A stretch of DNA of 64,000 nt from Streptococcus porcinus (GTDB lineage Bacteria > Bacillota > Bacilli > Lactobacillales > Streptococcaceae). Each line of letters begins with the position of its first letter. The stretch's first letter is position 1. The position numbers and the translations under genes are program-made. The notes under the pieces were generated by a model. The model saw only the letters and a list, made by a program, of their open reading frames with translations, had not been told where the DNA came from and ran no database searches. The DNA is taken from contig NZ_LS483388.1 in NCBI RefSeq assembly GCF_900475415.1, positions 1,040,001-1,104,000 on the forward strand, read 5' to 3'. Below, piece after piece: positions 33,641 to 42,685 of the stretch.

Positions 33641-35008
33641 TTATTCTGCCCCTAAAGCAGCCATTGTGATGTAATTATATGGTTTATTGAAGTGAGGTAA
33701 GAAGAAAATATCCATTAGAGATAATTTTTCAATGGTTACCTTCTCTTGGATAGCTAATGAGAACATGTGAATTCCCATTGAGATGTCCTCTTTTGAAACC
33801 ATTTGACAGCCTAAGACAACACGACTGTCTCTATCGTAAACGATTTTGATTGCCACTTTATGATTTCCATGTTTGATAAATTCTGGTTTTTGTAAATCAT
33901 TGTAGCTAGCTTCCAAGGCATTATAACCAGCTTCTTTTGCCTTTTCTAGGGTTAAACCAGTTGAAACCATGTTTAGGCCGTAAATTGAAATACCGTTTGA
34001 TCCTTGAACACCTGCTCCTTCCAGTTCATGTCCACAAGCATTATGAGCAGCAACTATTCCTGTCCGTACAGCATTTGATGCTAAGGCAATGTAGTTAATA
34101 TCATCTCGTGCGTTATCATAAATAGTTGCACAATCTCCAATAGCATAGACATCTTTCATGCTTGTTTCTTGTTTTTTATCAACAATCCATGCTCCATTAC
34201 GGAAGGTATCTAATTGACCACGTCCTAGCTCAGTATTTGGACGGAAGCCAACTGCCATGATAACCATGTCAACGTCAAAGCTGTCTTTATCAGTGACAAG
34301 TCGTTCTACTTTTCCATCTCCTTCAACTGCCTGAACAGCTTGTCCGAAGGCTAATTGAATGCCATGCTCTTCAAGGTTTTTACTCATTAAATCAGTGAAA
34401 TCACGATCGTAGTAACCACCCATACATGTTTCAGCAATATCAACAAGGATTACTTCTTTTCCTTTTCGTTGGAAAGCCTCTGCCAGTTCAACACCTATGT
34501 AACCTGCCCCAACAACTGCTACTCGATTAATTCCTGGTTTTTCTAACTTTTCAATAACATCAGATGAATTTTGGTAAAGTTTAACAAATTGTAAGTTTTC
34601 TAAAGTTGCTTTAAATTCTCTTGACCCTTCAACGATTTCAACACCTTTAATAGGTGGTATAATTGGTTGTGATCCGGTTGCAAGAATTAATTTGTCATAG
34701 CTTTCAACATGTTCTTGACCTTCCACTAGTGCTGTTACTTCTTTTTTGTCATAGTCAATGTTTAAAACAGGCGATTCCATATAAACTTTAGCACCCATGG
34801 ATTCTAACTGTTCTTTATTAGAATAAAAGAGACCTTCTGGGCCATCAATTTGCTCACCAATCCATAAAGCCATTCCACATCCAAGGAATGAAATGTTTGA
34901 ATTCTGATCAAAAGTGACAATCTCATTTTCTAATCCATAGTTGGAGAGCATGGTTTTAATTGCGGCTGTTCCCGCATGATTTGTTCCAACAACAACGATT
35001 TTACTCAT
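33641..35008 (-). CDS. nox: Nox, water-forming NADH oxidase
   Basis: This 455-residue flavoenzyme has an N-terminal FAD-binding fold, the redox-active C44 in [12 protein letters not shown], which forms the cysteine-sulfenic acid of the Nox-2 family, and a second dinucleotide fold ([17 protein letters not shown]). It carries out four-electron reduction of O2 to water with NADH, protecting against oxygen and restoring NAD+. GAGGAAC precedes the ATG by about 10 bases. It has its own promoter and probably Rex control. Confidence 0.95.
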   Translation of the reverse strand: MSKIVVVGTNHAGTAAIKTMLSNYGLENEIVTFDQNSNISFLGCGMALWIGEQIDGPEGLFYSNKEQLESMGAKVYMESPVLNIDYDKKEVTALVEGQEHVESYDKLILATGSQPIIPPIKGVEIVEGSREFKATLENLQFVKLYQNSSDVIEKLEKPGINRVAVVGAGYIGVELAEAFQRKGKEVILVDIAETCMGGYYDRDFTDLMSKNLEEHGIQLAFGQAVQAVEGDGKVERLVTDKDSFDVDMVIMAVGFRPNTELGRGQLDTFRNGAWIVDKKQETSMKDVYAIGDCATIYDNARDDINYIALASNAVRTGIVAAHNACGHELEGAGVQGSNGISIYGLNMVSTGLTLEKAKEAGYNALEASYNDLQKPEFIKHGNHKVAIKIVYDRDSRVVLGCQMVSKEDISMGIHMFSLAIQEKVTIEKLSLMDIFFLPHFNKPYNYITMAALGAE

Positions 35009-35051
35009 ATATATTTGTTCCTCATTTCACAATATTTTCTGTTAGGTCTAC

Positions 35052-35080
35052 ATTATAGCACAGCAAAAAATTGCTTCCAA
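35052..35080 (-). promoter_or_regulatory. nox promoter
   Basis: On the - strand TTGGAA (35080-35075), 17 bases and TATAAT (35057-35052). A TTGTGAA half-site lies in the leader, at about 35031-35025. Confidence 0.7.
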
Positions 35081-35096
35081 AGAATTTGCTTACAGA

Positions 35097-35114
35097 TTGT
35101 TAGCCTATTCACAA
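35097..35114. promoter_or_regulatory. Rex-like site upstream of nox
   Basis: TTGTTAGCCTATTCACAA compares with TTGTGAA-N4-TTCACAA: the right half is perfect and the left half matches at 5 of 7 positions. It lies about 17 bases upstream of the -35, so its effect (activation or repression) is open. Confidence 0.45.
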
Positions 35115-35264
35115 AAATAAAATTGTCTCAAAATACTAATATACGACCTTTTCTAGAGGAGTAAAAAATTTATCTCCAAAAAAACCTACTATGTTTGTGA
35201 AATAACAAACATTAACATCAATTATCATAATTTTTTTGTGAAAAACCGAACAGATTACATTTAT

Positions 35265-35299
35265 ATAAAAAAACACTTCTGATCTTTTTTAGAAGTGTT
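35265..35299 (-). terminator. Terminator of the tdk-to-lysozyme-like operon
   Basis: On the - strand AACACTTCT and AGAAGTGTT pair around a 10-base loop, followed by TTTTTTT. The rest of the 307-base gap to nox holds only the nox control region and an isolated TTGTGAA half-site near 35236. Confidence 0.8.
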
Positions 35300-35315
35300 G
35301 CAATATTTAATCTAT

Positions 35316-35918
35316 TTAAAATTTTGAAAAGAATTTAATGAGGTACAAATTAAAGTGAACTTCACGAGAATAGTAGAAATTCCCTCCGTTTTTATATAAC
35401 TGACCACCTGAAATAATAGCTAAGGGATGATAATAGATGTAGGTTTCCCCAGTCGTGTTACCAAGGCTGGGGGCAACGACCTCTCTTGAATATTTTTTAG
35501 CCAATGCCAAAGAGTTTTCACCACCATTTTGAGCAACATAATGGATATAATTTGAACCAAAGTTGTATGCTTGAATAGCAGTCCATGAGTCTACTCCTGC
35601 TTCTTCAGCTAGTTGTAAATTCTCTGATAGGAGTTTAACACCGTGTTTAATTGACACTTGACTATCTGTTATAGAATTAGTCTTTCCACTACTACTTTCA
35701 CTTGACTGCATAACATCAGCTGAGCCACCTTTAGTTTCAGTATAAATCATAGCAAGAACTAAATTGAGATTCGTATCGGTGTCATGTTCAGCTAACGTTT
35801 TTTCGACCATAGGTTTATAGCGCATGACATTTTTTACATTCTGATGAGTAACATAAAGCTGAAAGATACAAAAAATCAGAAAGACTAAGAAAATGACGCG
35901 CTTTAAAAATTTCAACAT
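35316..35918 (-). CDS. Membrane-anchored lysozyme-like protein (PvaA/Pmp23 type)
   Basis: This 200-residue protein has an N-terminal anchor (about 7-23) and a lysozyme-like domain (about 35-195): VLAMIYTETKGGSADVMQSSES carries the probable catalytic E61, and AIQAYNFGSNYIHYV is the conserved helical core. In S. pneumoniae the homologue is a surface antigen that affects division and wall hydrolysis. It ends the seven-gene operon; its start is immediately next to the stop of the preceding gene. Confidence 0.85.
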   Translation of the reverse strand: MLKFLKRVIFLVFLIFCIFQLYVTHQNVKNVMRYKPMVEKTLAEHDTDTNLNLVLAMIYTETKGGSADVMQSSESSSGKTNSITDSQVSIKHGVKLLSENLQLAEEAGVDSWTAIQAYNFGSNYIHYVAQNGGENSLALAKKYSREVVAPSLGNTTGETYIYYHPLAIISGGQLYKNGGNFYYSREVHFNLYLIKFFSKF

Positions 35919-36896
35919 TTATTTATTTTTGATATCCTCTATATTTTTAATGAGTATAGAATAGGTTCCATCATCATTCATGATAAATTCAACCGAGTCA
36001 GCATCTTGATAAATTGCATTTGGAACTGTTAATTCAATACCATTAGACAATGATAATTTTTGACTCTCCAACTTTTTAAGTTGTCGTGTATGGTCAATAT
36101 CGCTGATTTTAATCGGTTCTGGTATAGTCTCTTTCACCTGGTCCACAAATGTTAAACGTGCTGTCAGATTATTATCAAATAATTGATCAGCTAACTTTTC
36201 AGGGGATAGGTGATCACCATTTTCAAGATTTTTTGAAATAGCTGACTTCATCTTTGATTGAAAAGCAAAGTCATCTTGATTGAAGTTTTCGGCTATTTTT
36301 TGTGCGGTTTGTTCAATAGTCTTAATTGATTTTTTAACAGACTGCTCTGGTTGAACTTTTAATAGGGTTTCCGAAAAATAATTTGAAAAACTACCATTGT
36401 GCTTGATTCTTTTCTCAATTAGATAATAATCGTTGCTTTCAAGGTTGATAACTAGGGCTTCATCGGGTGTTTGTGTTGCGCTGGGTAAATTATTTTGGGT
36501 AATACTTAAGGGATTTTCTTCCGAAATATTAGTATGCGCAAAAGATTCTCTAAGAGTGATTCTTAGAAAGGCAAAATAGGCCTGTCCGTCTTTCTCAAAC
36601 CTGATAAAAACTAAATCATTGGTTTTTTGGTTTTCCGAGATAACAAATGCTTCTTTCCAAGCTTGAGCAACCGCCTTACTACTACTTACAAAATCATCAC
36701 TTATCAGTTGACGAAAAGTATTCTCATGATTCATCCGACCTCTTTTAGCTTCATCAGAGAAGACTTTTTCTAACTTTTTTCGGAAATAATCATCAATACG
36801 GGGCGTAATACTTAACTCGTTGTCATTAAAGAATAAGTTTGTATCATTTGGTGAAAATTGATGAATAACTAATTTACGTATATAAATATCTAACAT
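35919..36896 (-). CDS. Nucleoid-associated protein (NA37/YejK-like)
   Basis: This 325-residue protein begins with the family hallmark IRKLVIHQFSPNDT and has a polar, helix-rich body with conserved acidic patches. Members such as E. coli YejK associate with the nucleoid; the streptococcal role is unknown. Its start codon lies 4 bases after the glyA stop (TGATAATATG) with no Shine-Dalgarno sequence, so translation probably depends on ribosomes finishing glyA. Confidence 0.8.
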   Translation of the reverse strand: MLDIYIRKLVIHQFSPNDTNLFFNDNELSITPRIDDYFRKKLEKVFSDEAKRGRMNHENTFRQLISDDFVSSSKAVAQAWKEAFVISENQKTNDLVFIRFEKDGQAYFAFLRITLRESFAHTNISEENPLSITQNNLPSATQTPDEALVINLESNDYYLIEKRIKHNGSFSNYFSETLLKVQPEQSVKKSIKTIEQTAQKIAENFNQDDFAFQSKMKSAISKNLENGDHLSPEKLADQLFDNNLTARLTFVDQVKETIPEPIKISDIDHTRQLKKLESQKLSLSNGIELTVPNAIYQDADSVEFIMNDDGTYSILIKNIEDIKNK

Positions 36897-36900
36897 ATTA

Positions 36901-38157
36901 TCAATTACTATATAATGGGAAACGATTAGTGATAGAACGAACTTCTTGTCGAACCTCGTTTAAAACGGTTTGATCCTGATGATTAACAAGTGCTTTTATG
37001 ATTAAGTGAGCAATAGCTTTGCTTTCTTCAACCCCCATTCCTCGACTTGTAATGGCAGCACAGCCAATACGGATACCAGAGGTTTTAAAGGGTGACAAGG
37101 TTTCAAAAGGAATGGAATTTTTATTTAGAGTGATATGGACATCATCTAAAAGATTTTGCGCCACTTTACCACTTTCGATGACTTTTGTTACATCTACTAA
37201 GAAAACGTGATTATCTGTACCGCCTGAAATAAGGCGGAAGCGTTCATCTTCAGCAAAAACTTGTGCCATTGCCGACGTGTTTGCAATAACATTTTTAGCA
37301 TAGTCCGTAAAAGCTGGATCTAAAGCTTCTTTAAAAGATACAGCTTTTGCAGCTATAACATGCTCAAGCGGACCGCCTTGTAAGCCAGGAAAGACAGCTG
37401 AATTGATTTTCTTAGCAAGGTTTTCATTATTAGTTAAAATCAAACCACCACGTGGGCCCCGCAAGGTTTTGTGAGTGGTGGATGTTGTCACATCAGCAAA
37501 AGGCACTGGGTTTGGATGGAGACCCGCTGCTACTAAGCCTGCAATATGAGCCATGTCAACCATTAAATAGGCACCTACTTGATCAGCGATGTGACGGAAT
37601 CTTTCAAAATCAATGATTCTAGAATATGCGGATGCTCCTGCTACAATTAGCTTGGGTTGCACTTCTTTGGCTTGTTCTAAAATAGCGTCATAATCAAGCA
37701 TTTCTGTGTTAGGATCAACAGAATAACCGACAAAGTGATACGTTTTACCCGAAAAGTTGACTGGTGAGCCATGTGTCAAATGGCCACCGGCAGCCAAATC
37801 CATACCTAGCACCGTATCTCCCGCCTCAATTAAAGCCATGTAAGCTGCTGCGTTAGCTTGACTACCTGAATGGGCTTGAACATTAGCAAATTTAGCACCA
37901 AAAAGTTTTTTTGCACGTTCAATGGCTAAATTTTCAACGATATCAACACATTCTGTACCCCCATAATAACGTTTACCAGGATAGCCTTCAGCATATTTAT
38001 TTGTTAAGAGGGAACCTTGTGCTTTCATTACAGCCTTAGAGACAATATTCTCCGAAGCAATTAATTCAATATTGTGCTCTTGCCTTTCTTCTTCAGCATG
38101 AATGGCTTCCCATAATTCTGGATCAAACGCTTCATAATTATCTATATCAAAAATCAT
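36901..38157 (-). CDS. glyA: GlyA, serine hydroxymethyltransferase
   Basis: This 418-residue PLP enzyme has the substrate-binding [10 protein letters not shown] segment and the PLP lysine K230 in [14 protein letters not shown]. It interconverts serine and glycine and supplies methylene-tetrahydrofolate, the carbon used by thymidylate synthase and by TrmFO. RBS AAGGAG. It lies in the tdk–prfA–prmC–ywlC operon, as in most streptococci. Confidence 0.98.
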   Translation of the reverse strand: MIFDIDNYEAFDPELWEAIHAEEERQEHNIELIASENIVSKAVMKAQGSLLTNKYAEGYPGKRYYGGTECVDIVENLAIERAKKLFGAKFANVQAHSGSQANAAAYMALIEAGDTVLGMDLAAGGHLTHGSPVNFSGKTYHFVGYSVDPNTEMLDYDAILEQAKEVQPKLIVAGASAYSRIIDFERFRHIADQVGAYLMVDMAHIAGLVAAGLHPNPVPFADVTTSTTHKTLRGPRGGLILTNNENLAKKINSAVFPGLQGGPLEHVIAAKAVSFKEALDPAFTDYAKNVIANTSAMAQVFAEDERFRLISGGTDNHVFLVDVTKVIESGKVAQNLLDDVHITLNKNSIPFETLSPFKTSGIRIGCAAITSRGMGVEESKAIAHLIIKALVNHQDQTVLNEVRQEVRSITNRFPLYSN

Positions 38158-38186
38158 TTTTTCTCCTTATTTTATATCTGAATTTA

Positions 38187-38780
38187 TTATTCAAAAACAA
38201 TCCCACTAATTTTAGTTTGAATATCGGCAGCACTTATACTCCCTTGTCTTAAAATTTTAGCCTTAGGACCAGACAAGTCGATAATTGTTGAATCTTGCCC
38301 TGTCAGAGACTGATCATCTTCATAGCCTTCTACTCGATTGTGAAAAGCTTTTATAATCTCAGCATATTGACAACCACTTTGTCTACCTGATAAATTGGCG
38401 GAAGGACCAATTAAGGGTCCGGCTATCCTTATTAACTGCTCTGTTACAGGATGTTTAGGTAGACGAAAGCCGACAGTGTCTTTACCAGAATTAATCCAAA
38501 AAGGAACTCGATCATTGGCTTTCAAAATAATGGTTAGTGGACCAGGTAAAAAAGCATCATATAGTTCCTTTAAATAAGTTGGCTGATCCTTAGAATAGTC
38601 TAAAATGGCTTGATAATCAGCTACATTCAAGTTCATAGCTTTTTCTCTCGGTCGTTGCTTGAGGGTATAGACCATATTTACAGCTTGCTCATCCATAGCT
38701 TTGGCAAATAGACCGTAAACCGTTTCAGTTGGTAAAACTAAGGCTCCTCCATTTTCAATAATTGATTTAAGTTTATCCAT
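38187..38780 (-). CDS. ywlC: Sua5/YrdC-type L-threonylcarbamoyladenylate synthase
   Basis: This protein of about 197 residues has the YrdC fold: GGALVLPTETVYGLFAKA, the KQRPREKAMNL loop that binds substrate (K-x-R), and GPLIGPSANLSGRQSG. It uses threonine, bicarbonate and ATP to make the precursor of t6A at tRNA position 37. The C-terminal Sua5 domain is absent, so it is the short form. The ATG at 38780 overlaps the prmC stop (ATGGATAA). A TTG two codons earlier is possible but less likely. Confidence 0.9.
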   Translation of the reverse strand: MDKLKSIIENGGALVLPTETVYGLFAKAMDEQAVNMVYTLKQRPREKAMNLNVADYQAILDYSKDQPTYLKELYDAFLPGPLTIILKANDRVPFWINSGKDTVGFRLPKHPVTEQLIRIAGPLIGPSANLSGRQSGCQYAEIIKAFHNRVEGYEDDQSLTGQDSTIIDLSGPKAKILRQGSISAADIQTKISGIVFE

Positions 38781-39603
38781 TATCAATAATTACCATACGA
38801 TCCTTTCCATAACAATCTTGTTTTAGGCGAAACCTTTTTTCTGGGAAAGTGGATTTGACTAATTCACGAAGCGCCTGCCCCTGCTTATAACCAATTTCAA
38901 AGTAGATTTTCCCTTGCGGCGACAAGTAATGTTCTGCTTGTTCTAAAATAGAGCGATACATAGCAAGTCCTCCCTCCTCTGCAAAAAGGGCCAAATGTGG
39001 TTCGGAAACTAAAACATTACGTCCTACTTCTTTCTTGTCAGCAAAAGCGATATAAGGGGGATTAGAGACAATGATATCAAACTTTCCTGAAAGGGAACTA
39101 AAAAGATCCGACTGCCTAAAAGTAATTTCTGTCTCCATGTTCCAAGCATTAAATTGAGCAACCTGAATGGCTTCTTGAGAGATATCAGAAGCTACAACTT
39201 TCCATGTTGGTCTTTCTTTTTTGAGGCTGATAGCAATAGCGCCGCTACCAGTCCCTATATCTAAGAGTTGAAGGTCTTCTCTCTCATTCTCCGCAAGAAT
39301 CAATGCCACAAGTTCCTCTGTTTCAGGACGTGGGATTAAAACTGACTCATTAACAGTCAGAATCAAATCTCGAAAGTAGGCTTTTCCGGTAATATATTGA
39401 GGAGAACGACCTCTATATAATTGCTCAAAAATAGATTTTAGAAGAACGTGGTCTTCTGCACTTACTTGCTGATTTTGATGTAGTAAAAAGTCCAAAAGAG
39501 ACCATTCTTTCACTTCTCTGAAAACATAAGATAAGTTTTCAGGATCATCGCCAATTTGGACTAGTGCTTGCTCATATTCTGCTATCTGACTGGCATAATT
39601 CAT
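38773..39603 (-). CDS. prmC: PrmC, release-factor glutamine methyltransferase
   Basis: This 276-residue enzyme has an N-terminal helical domain (1-80), the SAM-binding motif LLDIGTGSGAIA (113-124) and the catalytic NPPY at 181-184. It methylates the glutamine of the GGQ motif in release factors. It overlaps the prfA stop codon (TAATG), so the modifying enzyme is translated with its substrate. Confidence 0.97.
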   Translation of the reverse strand: MNYASQIAEYEQALVQIGDDPENLSYVFREVKEWSLLDFLLHQNQQVSAEDHVLLKSIFEQLYRGRSPQYITGKAYFRDLILTVNESVLIPRPETEELVALILAENEREDLQLLDIGTGSGAIAISLKKERPTWKVVASDISQEAIQVAQFNAWNMETEITFRQSDLFSSLSGKFDIIVSNPPYIAFADKKEVGRNVLVSEPHLALFAEEGGLAMYRSILEQAEHYLSPQGKIYFEIGYKQGQALRELVKSTFPEKRFRLKQDCYGKDRMVIIDNG

Positions 39604-40682
39604 TATTTGTTTAAAGATTCCAATTTCTGAGTTTGATCATACATAATCAAAGCGTCAATAACTTCATCCATTTTACCAGAAAGAATAGTATCTAATTTTT
39701 GAAGTGTTAAGCCGATGCGATGGTCTGTCACTCGATTTTGTGGGAAGTTATAAGTTCTAATACGTTCAGATCGATCTCCCGTCCCAATTGTCGATTTGCG
39801 TTCGGCATCTTGTTCATCTTGGGCGATTTGAGCAAAATGGTCTGCAACTCGAGCTCGGATAATCTTCATAGCCTTATCGCGATTTTTTTGTTGTGTTCGC
39901 TCTTCTTGCATCTCAACTTTAATATTGGTCGGAATATGGACAATACGGACAGCTGTAGCTACTTTGTTGACATTCTGCCCACCAGCACCTGATGCATGGT
40001 AGATGTCAACCCGTAAATCCTTAGGATCAATTTCGTATTCTACGTCTTCAATCTCAGGCATAACAAGAACAGTAGCTGTTGAAGTATGAACGCGCCCCTG
40101 ACTCTCTGTAACAGGAACACGTTGGACACGGTGAGCCCCTGATTCATATTTTAATTTAGAATAAACCGACTGACCTGAAACCATGGCCACAACCTCTTTG
40201 ATACCCCCTACACCATTGTAGGAAGCTTCCATGACCTCAAAACGCCATCCTTGACTCTCAGCAAATTTTTGGTACATAACCAACAAGTCCCCTGCAAAAA
40301 GAGCCGCTTCATCACCACCTGCTGCTCCTCTGATTTCTAAGATAATATTTTTATCATCATTTGGATCCTTGGGTAAGAGTAGAATCTTCAGTTTTTCCTC
40401 GTAGTTTTCTTTGGCCGCTTTTGATTCTTTCAGCTCTTCTTTAGCCATTTCTTCAATCTCAGCATCACCGCCAGATTCTTTAATCATCTCTTCTGCGTCA
40501 GCAATTGACTGAATAATCTCCTTATATTGGCGATAAGTAGTTACGGTATCTCTAGTGTTGGCCTCTTCTTTAGATAATTGCATAAAACGTTTAGTGTCTG
40601 AGACAACTTCTGGGTCACTTAGGAGTTCACCTAATTCCTCGTAACGATCTTCTAGAGATTGCAACTGATCATAAATATTCAT
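39603..40682 (-). CDS. prfA: PrfA, peptide chain release factor 1
   Basis: This 359-residue factor has the stop-codon recognition motif PVT at 190-192 and the peptidyl-tRNA hydrolysis motif GGQ at 234-236 ([12 protein letters not shown]). It recognises UAA and UAG. It is the second gene of the operon, 15 bases after tdk. The ribosome site is AAAGGAG. Confidence 0.98.
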   Translation of the reverse strand: MNIYDQLQSLEDRYEELGELLSDPEVVSDTKRFMQLSKEEANTRDTVTTYRQYKEIIQSIADAEEMIKESGGDAEIEEMAKEELKESKAAKENYEEKLKILLLPKDPNDDKNIILEIRGAAGGDEAALFAGDLLVMYQKFAESQGWRFEVMEASYNGVGGIKEVVAMVSGQSVYSKLKYESGAHRVQRVPVTESQGRVHTSTATVLVMPEIEDVEYEIDPKDLRVDIYHASGAGGQNVNKVATAVRIVHIPTNIKVEMQEERTQQKNRDKAMKIIRARVADHFAQIAQDEQDAERKSTIGTGDRSERIRTYNFPQNRVTDHRIGLTLQKLDTILSGKMDEVIDALIMYDQTQKLESLNK

Positions 40683-40697
40683 TTTAGTTTTTCTCCT

Positions 40698-41276
40698 TTA
40701 GTTGTTATCTAATGGCGGGTGAAAGTAATGCTTGCGACAAACGGGAATATAACTTTCATTGCCTCCAATTTGAATCTGCTCCCCCTCATAGACAGGTTTT
40801 CCATCTTTCATCCGTAATTGCATGATAGCCTTTTTACTACAATATTGACAAATTGTTTTAATTTCATCAATTTTGTCAGCTAGGAGCAAAAGATGTTTTG
40901 ATCCTTCAAAGAGCTGGTTCTGAAAATCATTTTTTAATCCAAATGCCATAACAGGAACATGGAGCTCATCGACAACTCGTGCTAAGTCATAAACATTCGC
41001 TTTACTTAAAAACTGACATTCATCAATCAAGACACAATAAGGTTTTGTATCCAAATTATCTATATAAGCAAAAATATCCATATCATCAGAAATGGGTACT
41101 GCTTCTCTTTTCATGCCAATGCGACTTGAAACTAAACCAAAACCATCACGAGTATCCAAAGCACTTGTCATGATGACAACAGGTTTGTTCTGCTCTTCAT
41201 AGTTGTGTGCTACTTTTAAAATTTCAATGGATTTTCCAGAATTCATCGTCCCATATTTATAGTATAATTGAGCCAA
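40698..41276 (-). CDS. tdk: Thymidine kinase, zinc-binding type
   Basis: This 192-residue enzyme has P-loop GTMNSGKS (9-16), the catalytic glutamate E86 in DECQF, and a zinc site formed by C143, C146, C180 and H183. It phosphorylates thymidine and deoxyuridine. The start codon is TTG: no ATG or GTG lies in frame upstream, and homologues begin at the same MAQLYYKYG as I remember them. It heads a seven-gene operon ending at 35316. Confidence 0.95.
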   Translation of the reverse strand: MAQLYYKYGTMNSGKSIEILKVAHNYEEQNKPVVIMTSALDTRDGFGLVSSRIGMKREAVPISDDMDIFAYIDNLDTKPYCVLIDECQFLSKANVYDLARVVDELHVPVMAFGLKNDFQNQLFEGSKHLLLLADKIDEIKTICQYCSKKAIMQLRMKDGKPVYEGEQIQIGGNESYIPVCRKHYFHPPLDNN

Positions 41277-41311
41277 ACTGGGGGTCCCTACCTTCTTTAT
41301 TTATCTAAACC

Positions 41312-41317
41312 ATTCTA
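41312..41317 (-). promoter_or_regulatory. Extended -10 of the tdk operon
   Basis: On the - strand TGG-TAGAAT lies about 36 bases before the TTG start. No good -35 is spaced correctly, so the TG extension is probably important. Confidence 0.5.
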
Positions 41318-41474
41318 CCACAAATGAAGCTATTTGGCGATTGCAATTAACCCTAAATGTCATTTCACATGTACTATTCTGTGAGTTAAAGACTACTTAC
41401 TGTACGTGTCTAACTTTCCTATGCAACTTTGACAGAAAATGGTAAAATAAAGGAAAATGTTAGGAGAATAGATA

Positions 41475-41660
41475 ATGCCATTTGTTAAAATTGATTTATT
41501 TGAAGGTCGTAGTCAAGAACAAAAAAATGAGCTAGCTCGTGAGGTCACTGAAGTCGTCGCACGTATCGCTCAAGCACCTAAAGAAAATATCCACGTTTTT
41601 ATAAACGACTTACCAGAAGGAACTTATTTTCCCCAAGGTGAAATGAAACGAAAATCATAA
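41475..41660 (+). CDS. 4-oxalocrotonate tautomerase family protein
   Basis: This 61-residue protein has P2, which becomes the N-terminal catalytic proline after methionine removal, in MPFVKIDLFEGRS. The rest (IHVFINDLP) fits the homohexameric 4-OT family. The natural substrate in streptococci is unknown; such proteins are not linked here to an aromatic degradation pathway. RBS AGGAG. An extended -10 (TGG-TAAAAT) lies upstream. It has its own terminator. Confidence 0.88.
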   Translation: MPFVKIDLFEGRSQEQKNELAREVTEVVARIAQAPKENIHVFINDLPEGTYFPQGEMKRKS

Positions 41661-41667
41661 GTTCTTT

Positions 41668-41696
41668 AGGATCAAATCTGATTTGGTCCTCTTTTT
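41668..41696 (+). terminator. Terminator of the tautomerase gene
   Basis: AGGATCAAAT and ATTTGGTCCT (one G-U pair) form a hairpin with a 3-base loop followed by CTTTTTAT. Confidence 0.75.
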
Positions 41697-41719
41697 ATAG
41701 TAGTGCAAAGGAGATGAAC

Positions 41720-42655
41720 ATGCTAGTTACTAAGCGAGTCCACATGATGGGGACTGTTATTGATATCCAAATTGAATCACAAAAAGGGCCTGAACAGCTG
41801 AACACAGTGTGCAATTTGCTTGAAATCTATAAAAATCGCTTCAGTGCAAATGATAGTGACTCTGAGCTAATGGCTATTAATGAGTCTTCAGGCCAACAAG
41901 CTGTGAAGGTCCATCCGGATTTATTAGAATTGATTAGCATCGGCAAGGCACAAAGTCTAGCCACTCCTAGCAATTTGAATATTGCCATTGGCCCTCTTGT
42001 TCAAAGCTGGCGAATTGGCTTTTCAGACGCGAAAGTTCCTTCTGAAAATGATATAAAAAAAGAATTGGCTCTAACTAATCCAGATAACATTTGTATTGAT
42101 TCGGATAATAAAACAGTTTACTTAGCTGATAAGGGTATGAAAATTGACTTAGGATCTCTCGCCAAAGGCTATATTGCTGATAAAATAATGGCCTATCTCA
42201 TCAATGATGGTATAAAGTCAGCCCTTATTAATTTAGGAGGAAATGTCCTTGTACACGGGGCTAATCCCAAACGAGCTGATGGCCTATTTTATATTGGTAT
42301 CCAGCACCCTCAAAAGTCACGAGGACATAACCTCGGAATTGTAAAAATCCATAATCAGTCCGTTGTTACCTCGGGCATTTATGAAAGAAGACTACATGTG
42401 GATGGAAAAGACTATCACCACATCTTTGATAAGCATACTGGTTTTCCTATTACAACTGATATGGCAAGTTTAACAATTATTGCCGATTCTTCATTAGATT
42501 GTGAAATTTGGACGACACGCTTATTTGGTCTTAATAGTTTAAAAGTTTTCAATATCATTAATTGTGAGCCAAACATTGAAGGGATTATTGTCACAAAAGA
42601 TCAAAGACTGGCTGTCTCAACTGGGCTAAAAAAATCATTCACTATTTCATATTAA
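41720..42655 (+). CDS. apbE: ApbE-family FMN transferase, no export signal visible
   Basis: This protein of about 311 residues has the ApbE pattern: KRVHMMGTVIDIQI at the start, NRFSANDSDSELMAIN, the core DLGSLAKGYIADK, and LINLGGNVLVHG, with metal-binding D and T near the C-terminus (LDCEIWTTRLFG). ApbE attaches FMN to Thr or Ser of extracytoplasmic domains and is usually a lipoprotein; here no signal peptide or lipobox is visible. The ATG at 41714 overlaps the GGAG site, so 41720 is preferred. Its flavoprotein partner is unknown. Confidence 0.85.
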   Translation: MLVTKRVHMMGTVIDIQIESQKGPEQLNTVCNLLEIYKNRFSANDSDSELMAINESSGQQAVKVHPDLLELISIGKAQSLATPSNLNIAIGPLVQSWRIGFSDAKVPSENDIKKELALTNPDNICIDSDNKTVYLADKGMKIDLGSLAKGYIADKIMAYLINDGIKSALINLGGNVLVHGANPKRADGLFYIGIQHPQKSRGHNLGIVKIHNQSVVTSGIYERRLHVDGKDYHHIFDKHTGFPITTDMASLTIIADSSLDCEIWTTRLFGLNSLKVFNIINCEPNIEGIIVTKDQRLAVSTGLKKSFTISY

Positions 42656-42656
42656 T

Positions 42657-42685
42657 AAAAAAACTAAGCTATGGCTTAGTTTTTC
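42657..42685. terminator. Bidirectional terminator between apbE and pbuX
   Basis: AAAAACTAAGC and GCTTAGTTTTT pair around a 4-base loop, with A and T runs on either side, between convergent genes. Confidence 0.8.

Noticed and set aside
35236..35254. TTGTGAAAAACCGAACAG read as a Rex site or PurBox in the gap before nox
   Set aside because: Only one Rex half fits, the PurBox fails at its last bases (AGA instead of WWT), and it is about 150 bases upstream of the nox promoter.
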